Position numbers and translations under genes: made by a program. Under the pieces are notes generated by a model that saw only the letters and a program-made list of their open reading frames with translations, was not told the origin of the DNA and did not search any database. From the NCBI GenBank assembly GCA_963924555.1, contig OZ004596.1, forward strand, positions 6,148,139 through 6,212,138: a stretch of DNA of 64,000 nucleotides, in the 5' to 3' direction. Shown piece by piece: positions 18,080 to 29,200 of the stretch (position 1 is its first letter; each line of letters starts with the position of its first letter). Origin of the DNA: Crambe crambe. Lineage: Eukaryota; Porifera; Demospongiae; Poecilosclerida; Crambeidae.

Positions 18080-21031
18080 ATGATGAGGTGTAGATGGGCA
18101 GTGGTGTGGACCGCTACTCTACTTCTAGCTGTGCTGGAGTTCCAAGTCGATGCCAGATATTCCAGAACTGTCAGTTACCAGAACGAAATAGTCTTGAGGT
18201 GGTAAGTAGCGAGCGATGCATGAATGTGTTTAGTTTATGAAGAGTAGCAGGACTGGAATATATAATATTCATAGTCAAATTAGTTAGTGATATGAATACC
18301 TTATCTTACTTGCCTGGAGGTGATAGTGCTTTATAGCCATGGGTATCATCTGTCTTGTGAGAGAGAAGGTGTAACTTTTACTTTTTGGATCCCTAACTCT
18401 ACCCCTTCATGTTAGTCCTACGAGTAACTACACACACACATACACACACACGATACATACACACGTACACACAGCCCTGATAAGAACAAGGCCACAGTCC
18501 AGGTTCTCCAGCAACATGCTGACGTGTGGCACCAGGGCAAGGAGAGTGTCGATATGCGTCTCAAGAAAAGCACCTTTGCTCGAGTGCAAACATACTTTCC
18601 AGAGTGTTACGTCATTGTGGAGGATTTGGAAGCTCATGTGAAGGCAGCTGAAGCCCAGATGTTCCCTGCAAGGAAGACAGAGCAAGATGCATGGCTCCAG
18701 ACTGTTGTCCAGGCCTTGTATCCAAAAGTAAGCTAGCTGTTTAACTTTCAATTCAGGTGTTACCCTATAAAATACTGTACCAGTGTCCATTAGTGGTAAT
18801 TAACCATAATCTTGTTTGTATCCTATATAGCTGTTTAACTTTCAATTCCATTACAACTGTCTATTAAAATACTCCATTAACCTTATTTTCATAATCTTGT
18901 TTGTATCCAAAAGTAAGCTAGCTGTTTAACTTTCAATTCAGGTGTTACCCTATAAAATACTGTACCAGTGTCCATTAGTGGTAATTAAACAAACGTAATT
19001 ATTTTCATAATCTTGCTATTTGTCGAATGAGTAACTGTATGCACCTGTTTTAGAGTGATTTGAAGGATTGTGAGGCAAAGATTGAAGAGTGGGAAGGAAG
19101 CATGAAGTTTCAGGAGATTTGGCACAAAGAGTTTGTAAGTACCATCACAATTGATCCACTGCTAGGACTACGCACTGTGGCTAGAATTATAAGTACCCTG
19201 TCTTTTTTTAGCATACCTATGATGAGATTGTTGGGTGGTATCGTGAACTGGCCGCGAGGAACTCTTCTTATGTGACCTTTACTCCCTCCATTGGACAGAC
19301 ACATGAAAAGCGGAATATGCCATGTATAAAACTGGCTTCTCCTAAGAACCCAAAGACAAAGAGATTCTACATTCAGTGCCAGATTCATGCCAGTGAGGAC
19401 AGTAGCTAACATAAAGGGGGAGGGGAAGGGGAGGGGGGAAGAGTTAAGGAGAAACAGGTGAACGAGGAGAGGAGAGGGAGGATAGGGTCATTGATTCTTA
19501 AGAGCATTCTTAAAGTAATTAGTGTTGGAGTGATTCGGCTCATCTTCCTGTTGGTGTGATAGGAATTTGTGTTGCGGACTTCTGTAGTAGAAATTGAGAA
19601 GCCTTTTGGGTATTAATAGCTATCACTTCCAAGAAAAACCAAAACTCAAATAAATCCAGGGGATATTGAATTTTATCGGTTGTTTACTCCAGTGTATTCT
19701 GATGCTTACGTAAATCATGATAGGTAGTGTGTGTTATGATAACTTGTGGTGGTGGTTGCTATTTTTAGGAGAGTGGATCTCGGGAGCCACTTGCATGTAC
19801 TTGGCACAACATTTGGTTGACAGCTATCACGTGGTGCCGAACGTCAGTCACATTATGGACAATTTGGAGATTGTTCTGGTGCCATTTGTCAATCCTGATG
19901 GATATGTGGTGGGTGTGATCATTGCTGATCCTGTCATGTGATGTTTTCATGACTGTCATGTGACTGTCTGTCATGTGCAGCATACTTGGAGCAAGGACAG
20001 GATGTGGAGAAAAAATAGGAATTCTTATGAGAACAATGAGATGTGTGTAGGAGTGGATATTAACAGGAACTTCCCCACTGGCTTCAAGCATGTAAGTCTT
20101 CCATCTAAAGCATGGCTTTTCTTTCATGTGATGCATGGAAGGGCACAAAGATGAACTTCTTTTGTTTGCAGGAAGACAAACCCTGTGCTGAGGACTATGG
20201 AGGGCCTTTTGCCAAGTCTGAGTTGGAGACACGCCACATCATGAAGAATTACAGGGCTAATGCTCCCATCCTGGGTTCCCTGGATGTCCACTCTTATGGG
20301 CAGCTTCTCCTCAGGCCGTGGGGACACACTAATGTCACTGCACCTGATGATAAATACCATGCTGACATCGGGAGGAAAATGGTGCAACTGATAAAAAAAG
20401 TGAGTCACATGATGTCACATGTGAAGTCACATGATTATAATTATGTCGCCTGTCCAGGTGAATGGTATGCAGTATACATCAGAGACTTCTCACGACCTTT
20501 ACCCTTGCTATGGCATAGTGACGGACTGGTGAGCACAGATATGACCCCCATCTTCTCTTAATTGATTTTAGAAACTATTTTTTGTCCTTTGGTAGGTTTT
20601 ATGGAGCTGATGCTACCAGGACTAACCTTGGCTACAGGTCTGCTTCCTTTTGCCTTGAACTGAGAGATAAAGGTGTCGGTCCTGGAATGTTTGGGTTCCT
20701 GCTCCCACCAAATCAAGTAAGATAAGTGGTCACGTGTTCTCTCTAAGTTACCTACAGACAGCCTCAGACCTCACTCAGATAATGCAGGTGGCCTGGTTCC
20801 CTAGCTAGCTAACATAAGTTCCACGGTTTGTGTTGGAATAGTGGAAAGGTAGTGATGGTTTCCTACCACTTTTTTCTCTCTCTTCTTGCACTGTCTTCCT
20901 CTCAGATCATCCCCACAGCTAGAGAAGTGATTCCAGGCATCCTCCACTACATGGAGAAAGTACTGGCCACTCCCATCAGGTCCCACACGTCCTCCTCCTT
21001 CACAAGTGACTTTGAAGGTCACAAGAGTTAA
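18080..21031 (+). CDS. Procarboxypeptidase (M14A), divergent copy 3
   Basis: Ten exons: 18080-18201, 18475-18727, 19054-19134, 19212-19392, 19769-19908, 19981-20091, 20172-20399, 20458-20528, 20596-20716, 20906-21031. Signal peptide (WAVVWTATLLLAVLEFQVDA) and propeptide are present. Zinc ligands are in HAREWISG (across exons 4/5) and SLDVHS; VDINRNF and the catalytic Glu (FCLELRD) are retained. The 255-equivalent residue is Thr (IVTDWFY), unlike Ser in copy 1 and Asp in copy 2. The family's two exons after HAREW are one here (exon 5), while the peptidase after SLDVHS is split additionally, so gene structure has diverged. The C-terminus has a Ser/His-rich tail of about 20 residues. Intron 2 contains a duplication of the splice donor region. 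A digestive or processing enzyme is likely. Confidence 0.92.
18716..18988 (+). repeat. 88-bp direct duplication that copies an exon end and its splice donor
   Basis: Bases 18716-18803 recur as 18901-18988, 185 bases away and almost identical. Each copy begins with the last 12 bases of carboxypeptidase 3 exon 2 (TTGTATCCAAAA) followed by GTAAGC, so intron 2 carries a second, decoy donor at 18913. A shorter related fragment lies at about 18817-18850. Confidence 0.88.
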
Positions 21032-21386
21032 TTCCCCAAAACTCCAGCATTTGCGTTTTTAATGCATTCAAGTCATAATTTATTTCATAAGTTAGAATAG
21101 TTTCATGAATCATGATCAATTGTTCTGAAATACTAATGATGAGTCGGAAATACTGATGATGTGTGGAATTTGTGGTACATGAATACCAGGAAGCTTCAGA
21201 ATTTGATAATTATTATGGCACAAGTCACTCTAACATGACTGCAGGAGGTTCAAGGTTCTCCCATCATTAAGGTTCTCCCATCATTAAGTCCCTAACATCA
21301 CCACAAGTCAAGTTAGAGGCAGAGTCACTGCAAGAAACAGTACAGATCATCACTATGGCTACTATAATTGTACAGATTAGAGGAGC
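21032..21386. other. Convergent gap between carboxypeptidase 3 and SHPRH
   Basis: About 355 AT-rich bases holding the two 3' UTRs. A short direct repeat, GGTTCTCCCATCATTAA, lies at 21254-21288. No gene or RNA recognised. Confidence 0.5.
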
Positions 21387-24300
21387 TTACTCCAGGGGGA
21401 GGTCAGGACATGTGGTACACTGGCTGCTATGGAAGAAGGTATAAATCCTCTCCTCCACTGAATTTCTCACCAGAAACCGATGCACAGTGGTGGGCCTAAT
21501 GCACAAGAGTATACTTAAAACATAGTATACTAAAATAAAACATTAGTATACTAAATTAAAACTAAGTATACTAGAATATACAAGAAGGATATTACAGTAC
21601 AGGAAATACTAATAGTGGCACGTGCCTGGTCTGACCCATGCGATGAACACGTCCAATGGCTTGTAACTCTGCACTGATATTAAGTAATGGTTCCACTAGG
21701 AGGACATGGGTGGCCTCAGTGATGTTGAGTCCCCTAGCTCCGGACTGGAAGGGAAGGAGGAGGACGTTGACATGACCACTGCTCTTGAAGGAACTGAGGC
21801 GAGCCTGGAAAGTGGCTGTGTCCTTCAGGACAAGGTGAGGGATCTGATTCTCACTCAGACATACTGAAATGTGTCCCAGGACGTCAAGCCACTAATACAA
21901 AGGGGAGGGTATATACGAAGGGAAAGAGAGGGCAGACGAATGAGGGAAGAAAGAAAAAGATAAGTGCCTTACTGATGAAAAGACGAGAGCCTTTGCTAGA
22001 GGTTCATTCTTTTGGATCTTGAGAAGAAGTCGTGTAACAGCTAAAATCTTGGAAGCATGATCAGTATTGACTAACACCTCCTCTTCTCTCTCCATGTTCT
22101 CACTGCGTTCCCCTTCCTCTTTCGCTTCTCCTTCCCTGTCATTTCCTGCATCGAGTCTGACGTAGTTGACCTCAGAGGAGAGACAGGACTCTCGACAGAG
22201 GGCACAGTGCAAGCATACATTACTGGAAGAAGGACCTCCATGTCTCCGCTTGATCAATGTCTCCATACATTCCTTGCAGAGGGAGTGGCCACAGGGAAAC
22301 ACTGCCCACTACAGGGAAGGCTTCACATAAGAAGCATGGCATAGCACACACACACTCACTCACCTCTGTGCCCATCTCTGAGGTGCAGATAGGACAGGGC
22401 TCCTTGTTGCTCTCCTTCTGACGCTGGGACTAGAGATGGAAATAGAAATGAGTGGGACAAAAGGTCTAGATTGAAGTGACTACACCTCCTCAAAAGGAGG
22501 CTAGATTCCTCCTCACCTTCTCTAAGTTCCGGAGATAAGATACTTGTTGGATAGATTTCTTCAGCTTGGAGTGGCACTGCTCGCGTTGCAGTTTCATGTT
22601 CACCACTTGAAATGGGATCTATAACACACATCACGTCACAGTCACATGACTTAGTAACCACATCACATGACAGTCACATGACTTACTTCTGACTGGTGAA
22701 CAGTGCCATGAGATAAGTTGATGTTATCAATGAACTCATGGTCAGTGACGGCAAGGAGCCTTGTGCTGGCTTGCTGAAGCTCATGGTGGATCCCAAGACG
22801 TTGCTCTAAGGTCATCCATAAACTCCTCATAGCCTGCAACAAAACACACCGCATAGCAACTAACCAGGAAGCTTTTGCAAGAAAAAGTATAAATGTTTCA
22901 CTCACAGGGTATTCTTTCCTAAGAGACTCCAGATAGACCATAAGACATTGTCCTGCACTGACCAGTTCTTCTGGAAGCCCTGAGTGGGGCAAGACAAGTT
23001 ACAACTTTCTTGGCAACCTGAAGAGGAAGCCCCATGCATCATACCATACCATTGCGTCTGGCAAATAACAGCATACACTTCAAGACATGCTCACACACGC
23101 TAGGGAAACGGGATCCTTCTCCATGTCCTGCCCTGAGTCACATGATTGTCACATGATACTGTTATTAAGGATTATTCTGTTGTTCACTCACTTTGAGTGT
23201 TTGACCGAGCCACTGAAGTGGGAAAAGAGTTGACTCTCGTAATCCACTGCCTTCTTCTCAGTCAAGCAACATTCACATCTATACAAGGAAACCGTTCCAT
23301 GGGTTTGTGGGGAGACCATGGGTATGTACATAGGGAGACCAAGTGTACATGTACGGGTATGTACGTACATGTATGGGGAGACCATGGGTATGTACATGTA
23401 TGGGGAGACCACAGGTATGTACATGTATGGGGAGTCCACGGGTATGTACATGTATGGGGAGACCACTGTATAGTATGGGGAGACCATGGGTATGTACCAT
23501 GACTGTGAGGTCACTAAGGTGATACCTATGAGTGTGCACTCACTTGCTGACATATCCACTCGGATTCATGTGACAAGTCACTGCTCTTTCAACCTGTTCA
23601 GGAGATGGTTCATTCGAGAGTGCCTCCAGTGAGCTCCATGCTTCCTCACGGGCAGACTGGAAGGAGGGGGTAGGAGAAGGTGGGAAGGGAGGGGGGATGA
23701 TGGGAGAAGGGGAAGGGAGGGGGGATGATGGGAGAAGGGGAAGGGAGTGGGGATGATGGGAGAAGGGGAAGGGAGGGGGGATGATGGGAGAAGGGGAAGG
23801 GAGGGGGAATGATGGGAGAAGGGGAAGGGAGGGGGGATGATGGGAGAAGGGGAAGGGAGGGGGGATGATGGGAGGAGAGGAAGGGAGGGGGGATGATGGG
23901 AGAAGGGGAAGGGAGGGGGGATGATGGGAGAAGGGGAAGGGAGGAACTCTGACTCACCTCAATGGCCTCCATTCTGAGTGACAGGAAGCACTCCAAACCG
24001 TGGATACTCTGACAGCTGGTAATAGTGTTATGGGATGATGGATGATGCACATACTAAAGGACATACCTGAGGGTCCTGGAGTTGGAGGTGTGGTCAAGAT
24101 GGAGGGAGAGTTCCATATTGACTACATCCACCAGCTCTTCCACTCTGCCATTCTCAGAACACCAAATAGCAAGGAACTGCCACCATGGAATACTCGAGTG
24201 TTTGATAGCTGGACACCATGGAGATATAAAACTCAGAAAAGAAAGAAAACTGACTCACTTTTCTTATGTTGCTGGTAAAATTGACTAGTACTCAAATCAA

Positions 24301-27300
24301 TCTATAAATGAGTCAATGGTATCTCAGAGATAAGTGAAGGATTACAGACTTACATTCTTCCTGGCATCATTGACCACTTCCCTAGCAGCCGTCAAGACTT
24401 CAGTAGCAGCTCTGGTATTGTCATCTGCCTTCTTAAGGTACTCCAAACGTAGAGTCTTTGCCTAAACACCAGCACAATAATCCAAATGAGTGAGGAAGCC
24501 AATCACTCACCTCAGCCATCAGGTCATCAACATCATCCAGTCCTCTGCTATCTCCTTTCAAGAGAGAGGCCAGATTTTCAAGAGTATGAATACGCTGAAG
24601 TTTATCACAGTCAATATCCTGTTCCTTGTACTGTTTCCATAGTGATATTGCTTCACGATAATAGGAGACTGCTTCTGATAGCTATTAATTACAGGAGACA
24701 TCATCATTACAGACCCACACCCACTTCCCCATCCAACCTCATGAGCCAGCATGTGCAGGCCTGCCAATCCATTGAGGTTTGAGACGAGTTGACGTAAAGC
24801 TTCTCTTGCTTCCACCTTGGCCTGCTGAACCAGCTTGCACAATAGATCTTCCATGGTGATGACACTGGAAGTAATGGGGGAAGAAGATAGTAGAATAAGG
24901 AGCAGAAGGTATTTATGATAAGTGATTTCAGAGAACTTCAAAGACTTACACTTTGGAGAGGTCTTGAGGAAGATACCCTGTCTTCACAATTTGAGGAGTG
25001 CAGCAGGCTTGCCGGAGGGAGTGCAGAGGAGTCAGGAACTGAGAATAAAAAAATTCACTTCATTCTTGTTGTTTCATTGAGCAGCTGCATGAAATACCTC
25101 CTTGAGAGCACTAGGGGCCATGCTGGACAGTGCAGTGTCAGCATCTCTGATCCCCGTAATCCTGGAAACGCAAGTTTCTTGTTGGCGTCTGTAGAAATAT
25201 TCCTCCACATCACTGAATACCACCCAGTGGATCTCCTCAGTCTGATCAGGCAGCTGCAACTGAAATATTAGTTGGGCTACATAAGTAATTTCGGCATGTG
25301 CAAGCAGCTGCATGGTGCTGGATGGGTACGTACCTCGTCTGCCACATCAGCCTTGGAGTTACGCCACATCAAACGGGAAAACACGGACAAGATTGGCACA
25401 TCATTCCCCTTCAACAATGGCCGCCACAGCAACTGTTGATACCATTGCGAAATGTAGTAGGGATCTTCTCCAAGGAACACCAGCAGCCCATAGAGATCTA
25501 AAGGGAAGAGTAAAGGGTGCTTTTACAAGTGGAAGACAGTACTACTTACCTCTGAGGTCTCTCTGCACGGGGGTACCTGTCACACACCACCGGTTGACTG
25601 CACTCAACTTCTGCATCATCTCTGCTGCCCTCACTGTTGTGTTCTCAACCATCTGTGCCTCATCCAAGCAGATCTAAATACACACGATATGAAAGGCAGA
25701 CAAGACTTCAATATCTTCATGCTAAAGTTCCACCACATGCAAGACCTTTTTTAAAGCATCCCTTAAGATTACTGACTCACCCTCCACCAGTGAAGAGCTG
25801 GAAGGGGACTTGGAAGGCAGCCAAAGCGTTTGGGGTGACGCAGCTTTTTGTAGAAGTCTTGACTAGTGACATGATACAGTTCAGAACGCAGGCTCTCATA
25901 AGTGGCCAATACGATATCACAGCAACTCAACTTCAATGGAGAGATATAACGCTTGACTACTCCAGGGTACATCTATATTGAGTGGACAGGGTCACTAAGG
26001 AGTGGGCAGGGTGGTTGTGATAACATACCAAGACTTTGAGAGCAAATGGGCTTGTGTGTTTCTGTATCTCTTCTTGCCACTGCTTAAAGATGGCCTCTGG
26101 ACAGACTATGAGAGTGGTTCTACATGGAAGTGGCTGGAAGGAAAGTGTAAAGAGGTCAGTCACCCTCCATTAGGCATCAGTCAGACTTGGCAAGGACTCA
26201 CATCAACAAGAAGACATTTAATGCATATGAAATGATCTCCATCTTCCTCTGAGTAGCCAGAGCAATGGACATGCTGCCATTTTAAGCATCTCTCGCACTC
26301 AACCAACATGTCTCCAGGCTTGGCTTCTATGGCTCCACAGAGGCATAACACCACTCCCCCATCACTTGAAGTTGCTATGGAAGACTCCACGTTCTCAGGG
26401 TGAGTGACATGGGAATCGGAATCAGTATCAGCAGCATGGGAATTGGGATTAGTGGAATGAGAAATGATACTGGATTCCATTCCGGGCCACTTGTGTATTA
26501 AGATGAGGGTCAGCATCTCTACAGTCTTCCCCAATCCCATTTCATCGGCAAGGATCCCCCCAAGGGCCTCGGGTGGCGTGGGAAAGAAGACTGAAGAAAA
26601 TCTAGTAATGGTCCATGTGAGGATTATGATGATAGATCTATCTTCTAAGTGTGTCTGAAAGCTAAGAAGCATTCGCTGGGTGTTACTGCGATTACCACTA
26701 ACACACTTGTGTTTATACCACACACAACAAAATAAATGTGCTGAGTCAGCATACCTTGAAGTGTGGGGGTTGAAGTAGAGAGATTTGGTGGGTAGTTTTC
26801 TCCATAGCATGTGAAGTGTTTTCCCATTGTCAGGGTCCCCACCCCCATCACCACCCCCTCCTCCTCCTCCTTCTCCTCTTCCTTCCCTCTTGAGCATCCA
26901 GGCCACAGCTTGGCTCTGGTAGTTTCGCAACTGAGTGAGAAGGCCTGGGATATAAGGGAGAGTAGGAAGCTGCTCCTTGCTTCTTCTTCCCAGCTGAATA
27001 TTCTTATAAAACTGCTGAACTTGAGTAACGACACTGGAACTGGACTTCAGAATGTTCGGCACTAATTATTACAGGGGCAAAGGAGTAGGTATGGAATTGC
27101 TCATACCTGGTTAAATCAATCCTTACCTCCAGCAAGGTCATTCTGTTGTTCTTTCTCTGTCCACTCGGGGTAGAGAAGCTTGACTAGAGAAACGATGTAA
27201 GTGCCCAAACTCCCCAAACTTCTCCAACATCTCATCTTGCCACTCGGCTCTGAGGGAGAGTCAAACTTGCAGAGCTGGTCTATAGCCCACAACTCCAAAC

Positions 27301-28078
27301 AGAGACTGCTCACTTGGGATGTGGAATCATCAGCAAGGAACAACTTTACTCTCTGTGAAATTCTTCCAAGCAAATCTTCAAGCTCCATCAGTGGGATGTT
27401 AGCCAGCCGTGGGTCCATCTTGACTGGCAAGTATCGCTTCACTTCCCCAACTTCAAGTTTGATAACCCATGTCCTTGGCACATCATTTTCTAGTTTGCAG
27501 GTCGCGAGATTAAATTGAAGACTATGCCGACCATTACGAAATATTCCACCCAGTTCCAACTTGCCCTCGAACAACTCACACACCAGAACTCCTATCAGAA
27601 TACTCCCACTTCTGAGCGCCTCCAGTTCTGATGAACCACGCCCATCTGCTCCACCCCCAATGATGTCACTTTTGGATTGGAGAATGTCATCAACATACAC
27701 GGACTTCATGTAAGGGTGCAAGATTGGAAAGGAGCAGTAAACATCATTCCGGATGGGTCTTGAAACAGAGCACACTGAAGCAATCAATGCAGGGACAAGT
27801 TTGTTACAAGGAAGAGACTCTTGAACTACTTTAACAATTTTCTTGCATCTCCTCCTGCTCTTGACTGGGACAGGATCATTCTCCACACTGCTGCTGATTT
27901 CCACTAGTGGTCCACTAGCAACCACTCCTTCTCCAATAGTAGTAGTGGAGGAGGTGCCTAGACAGTCCACTCCCTCAACGTAGACTCCATGAGCAGCGCT
28001 GACACAAAAGGTCTTTTGAATTTTTGTAGCAGAAGATGGATCTATACGTCGAGGAGTAGCTCGCTTCCTAGCAGGCAT
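21387..28078 (-). CDS. SHPRH: E3 ubiquitin ligase / SNF2 helicase SHPRH
   Basis: Post-replication repair factor, a nuclear SNF2 ATPase and RING E3 for PCNA. It starts [16 protein letters not shown] (exon about 27116-28078). Helicase motif I is [13 protein letters not shown] (exon to 26181). A PHD finger follows at once ([12 protein letters not shown] through [12 protein letters not shown]). Motif II is [17 protein letters not shown] around 25640-25670, in the DEAQ form typical of SHPRH, and [10 protein letters not shown] follows. The RING finger lies at 22200-22400, with [11 protein letters not shown] and CALCRESC. The C-terminal helicase lobe (21600-21800) contains ATHVLLVEP and [11 protein letters not shown], and the protein ends with the [13 protein letters not shown] region near 21387. 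Compared with vertebrate SHPRH, the linker-histone-like domain between motif I and the PHD finger is missing: only about 45 residues separate them. Roughly 20 small introns, two with minisatellites. Confidence 0.93.
23290..23500. repeat. 27-bp minisatellite in a SHPRH intron
   Basis: About five to six imperfect copies of a 27-base unit like GGTATGTACATGTATGGGGA plus GACCAT. It accounts for the long opposed open frames here (MYIPMVSP on minus, YVHVWGDH on plus), which are not genes. Confidence 0.9.
23665..23945. repeat. 28-bp G-rich minisatellite in a SHPRH intron
   Basis: About nine to ten copies of a 28-base unit, GGAGGGGGGATGATGGGAGA plus AGGGGAAG, with few differences. Starts of the GATGATG core are 28 bases apart (23696, 23724 and onward). 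Every unit has four or more G-runs on the plus strand, so G-quadruplexes could form on the strand opposite to the SHPRH transcript. The open frame SPIIPPPFP is an artefact of the array. Confidence 0.93.
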
Positions 28079-28215
28079 TTTCCAGCTGAGTTGAGCTGAG
28101 CTGAATCAGCACTTCCTTGACCTTTGACCCCATGACCTCACACGACGATAATTTTTAGGGGGTGGGGCTGATATCGAGCTGCAGTAAAGAGAGAGAAGGG
28201 AAAAAAATCATCACC
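28079..28215. promoter_or_regulatory. Divergent promoter, SHPRH / PTB adaptor
   Basis: 137 bases between opposed ATGs. It contains a short GAGCTGAGTTGAGCTGAGCTG-like repeat on the SHPRH side (28084-28103). The shared promoter is inferred from geometry. Confidence 0.5.
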
Positions 28216-29127
28216 ATGGCTAGAGTAATTGATATTCTGCGCAATAGTCCGTCGGTTATGAAACGAAAAATAAGCGGAGGTTCCTACAAAGTCCTGGAGT
28301 CAGAAAATAAAGACCCATTTGCAAAAGGCATTAACTTCAACGTGCAATATTTCGCTTCTGCGGAAGTACAAGACAGAGAAAGTACTCCAGCAGTCCAACA
28401 GATCATAAGTGAAGTGTGTGCTGAAGCAAGAAAGAATTCCAAGCCTCTGAGAAAGGTTCGTTTCACAGTCAAAGCCCAGACTTTAATCGTGACTGATTCG
28501 GCCACTAAAGTAGCTGATACTTACCCCATCTTCCTGGTTGCTTACTGTGGAGGTCATGGAGAATTGGAAGACATCTTCTTCTTCATTCATAAGACGAAAT
28601 TGGAGGGTTCTTTGAGAGTGGAGGTGTTTAGATGTTCCACTGCAGAAAAAGTGAAAGCCATCATATTGACAGTGGCTAAGGCATTCAACATCTCTTACAA
28701 AGCCTGGACCATGGAGAAGAAGAAAAAAGAAAAGATGGAAGCAACAGGAAGTGAGTCTCCAGCTGTAAAGAGAAAAGTTCTAGCTAAAATGGCTCCTGGT
28801 GTAGTCTCAGGGGGGACATATACACCCCCTGCCCCCCGTAAACCCCCCAATGTTCAGGAGACCACAAAGCGCGGGCGGAGTGGTTCCTTTGGAGATGATC
28901 CAGCTGTAGTGAAACCAGCAGTGGTGAGGGGTGTGGCACATAACGAAGTCACAGGTAGCATGCACAATGTTACTCTCACTGACGACTTTGACAAGGAGTT
29001 CCAATTACTGGCCGAGTCACGTGTGCAGCCCAGCATTCTGAGGACAAGTCTCATCATGGAAGAAACAGATAGTTTCAACCTTGACAGCATTAAGGATTAC
29101 ATCGACAAAGAACTGGCAACAGATTAA
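28216..29127 (+). CDS. PTB (phosphotyrosine-binding) domain adaptor protein
   Basis: Intronless 303-residue protein. The ATG at 28216 is chosen for its good context (ATCACCATGG); the frame is open slightly further upstream but without ATG. Residues about 35-165 form a PTB/PID domain: the strand GINFNVQYFASAEV, the helix PAVQQIISEVCAEAR, then strands RKVRFTVKAQTLIV, and the final helix TAEKVKAIILTVAKAFN. That last pattern is typical of LDLRAP1/GULP/Numb-class domains that bind NPxY-type tails. The rest is Lys- and Pro-rich (YTPPAPRKPP) and disordered, with a conserved-looking acidic end (DSIKDYIDKEL). A role in receptor endocytosis or signalling is likely; exact orthology is not clear. Its neighbour SHPRH is transcribed divergently. 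Confidence 0.85.
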   Translation: MARVIDILRNSPSVMKRKISGGSYKVLESENKDPFAKGINFNVQYFASAEVQDRESTPAVQQIISEVCAEARKNSKPLRKVRFTVKAQTLIVTDSATKVADTYPIFLVAYCGGHGELEDIFFFIHKTKLEGSLRVEVFRCSTAEKVKAIILTVAKAFNISYKAWTMEKKKKEKMEATGSESPAVKRKVLAKMAPGVVSGGTYTPPAPRKPPNVQETTKRGRSGSFGDDPAVVKPAVVRGVAHNEVTGSMHNVTLTDDFDKEFQLLAESRVQPSILRTSLIMEETDSFNLDSIKDYIDKELATD

Positions 29128-29200
29128 AAACAACAACAAAAGCAACGCTTTTAAAAATGCAATTGAACGTGCACTATTGATGTTTTGATTTATTATTTAT

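Noticed and set aside
18421..18475. (CA)n tract considered as a functional element
   Set aside because: It is an ordinary microsatellite forming the pyrimidine/AC tract before the exon 2 acceptor of carboxypeptidase 3.
23650..23950. CRISPR-like array (regular 28-base spacing)
   Set aside because: There are no unique spacers between repeats; it is a eukaryotic minisatellite inside an intron.
23188..24050. Long opposed frames rich in HTHGLP or IIPPPF repeats
   Set aside because: They are translations of the 27- and 28-base minisatellites within SHPRH introns.
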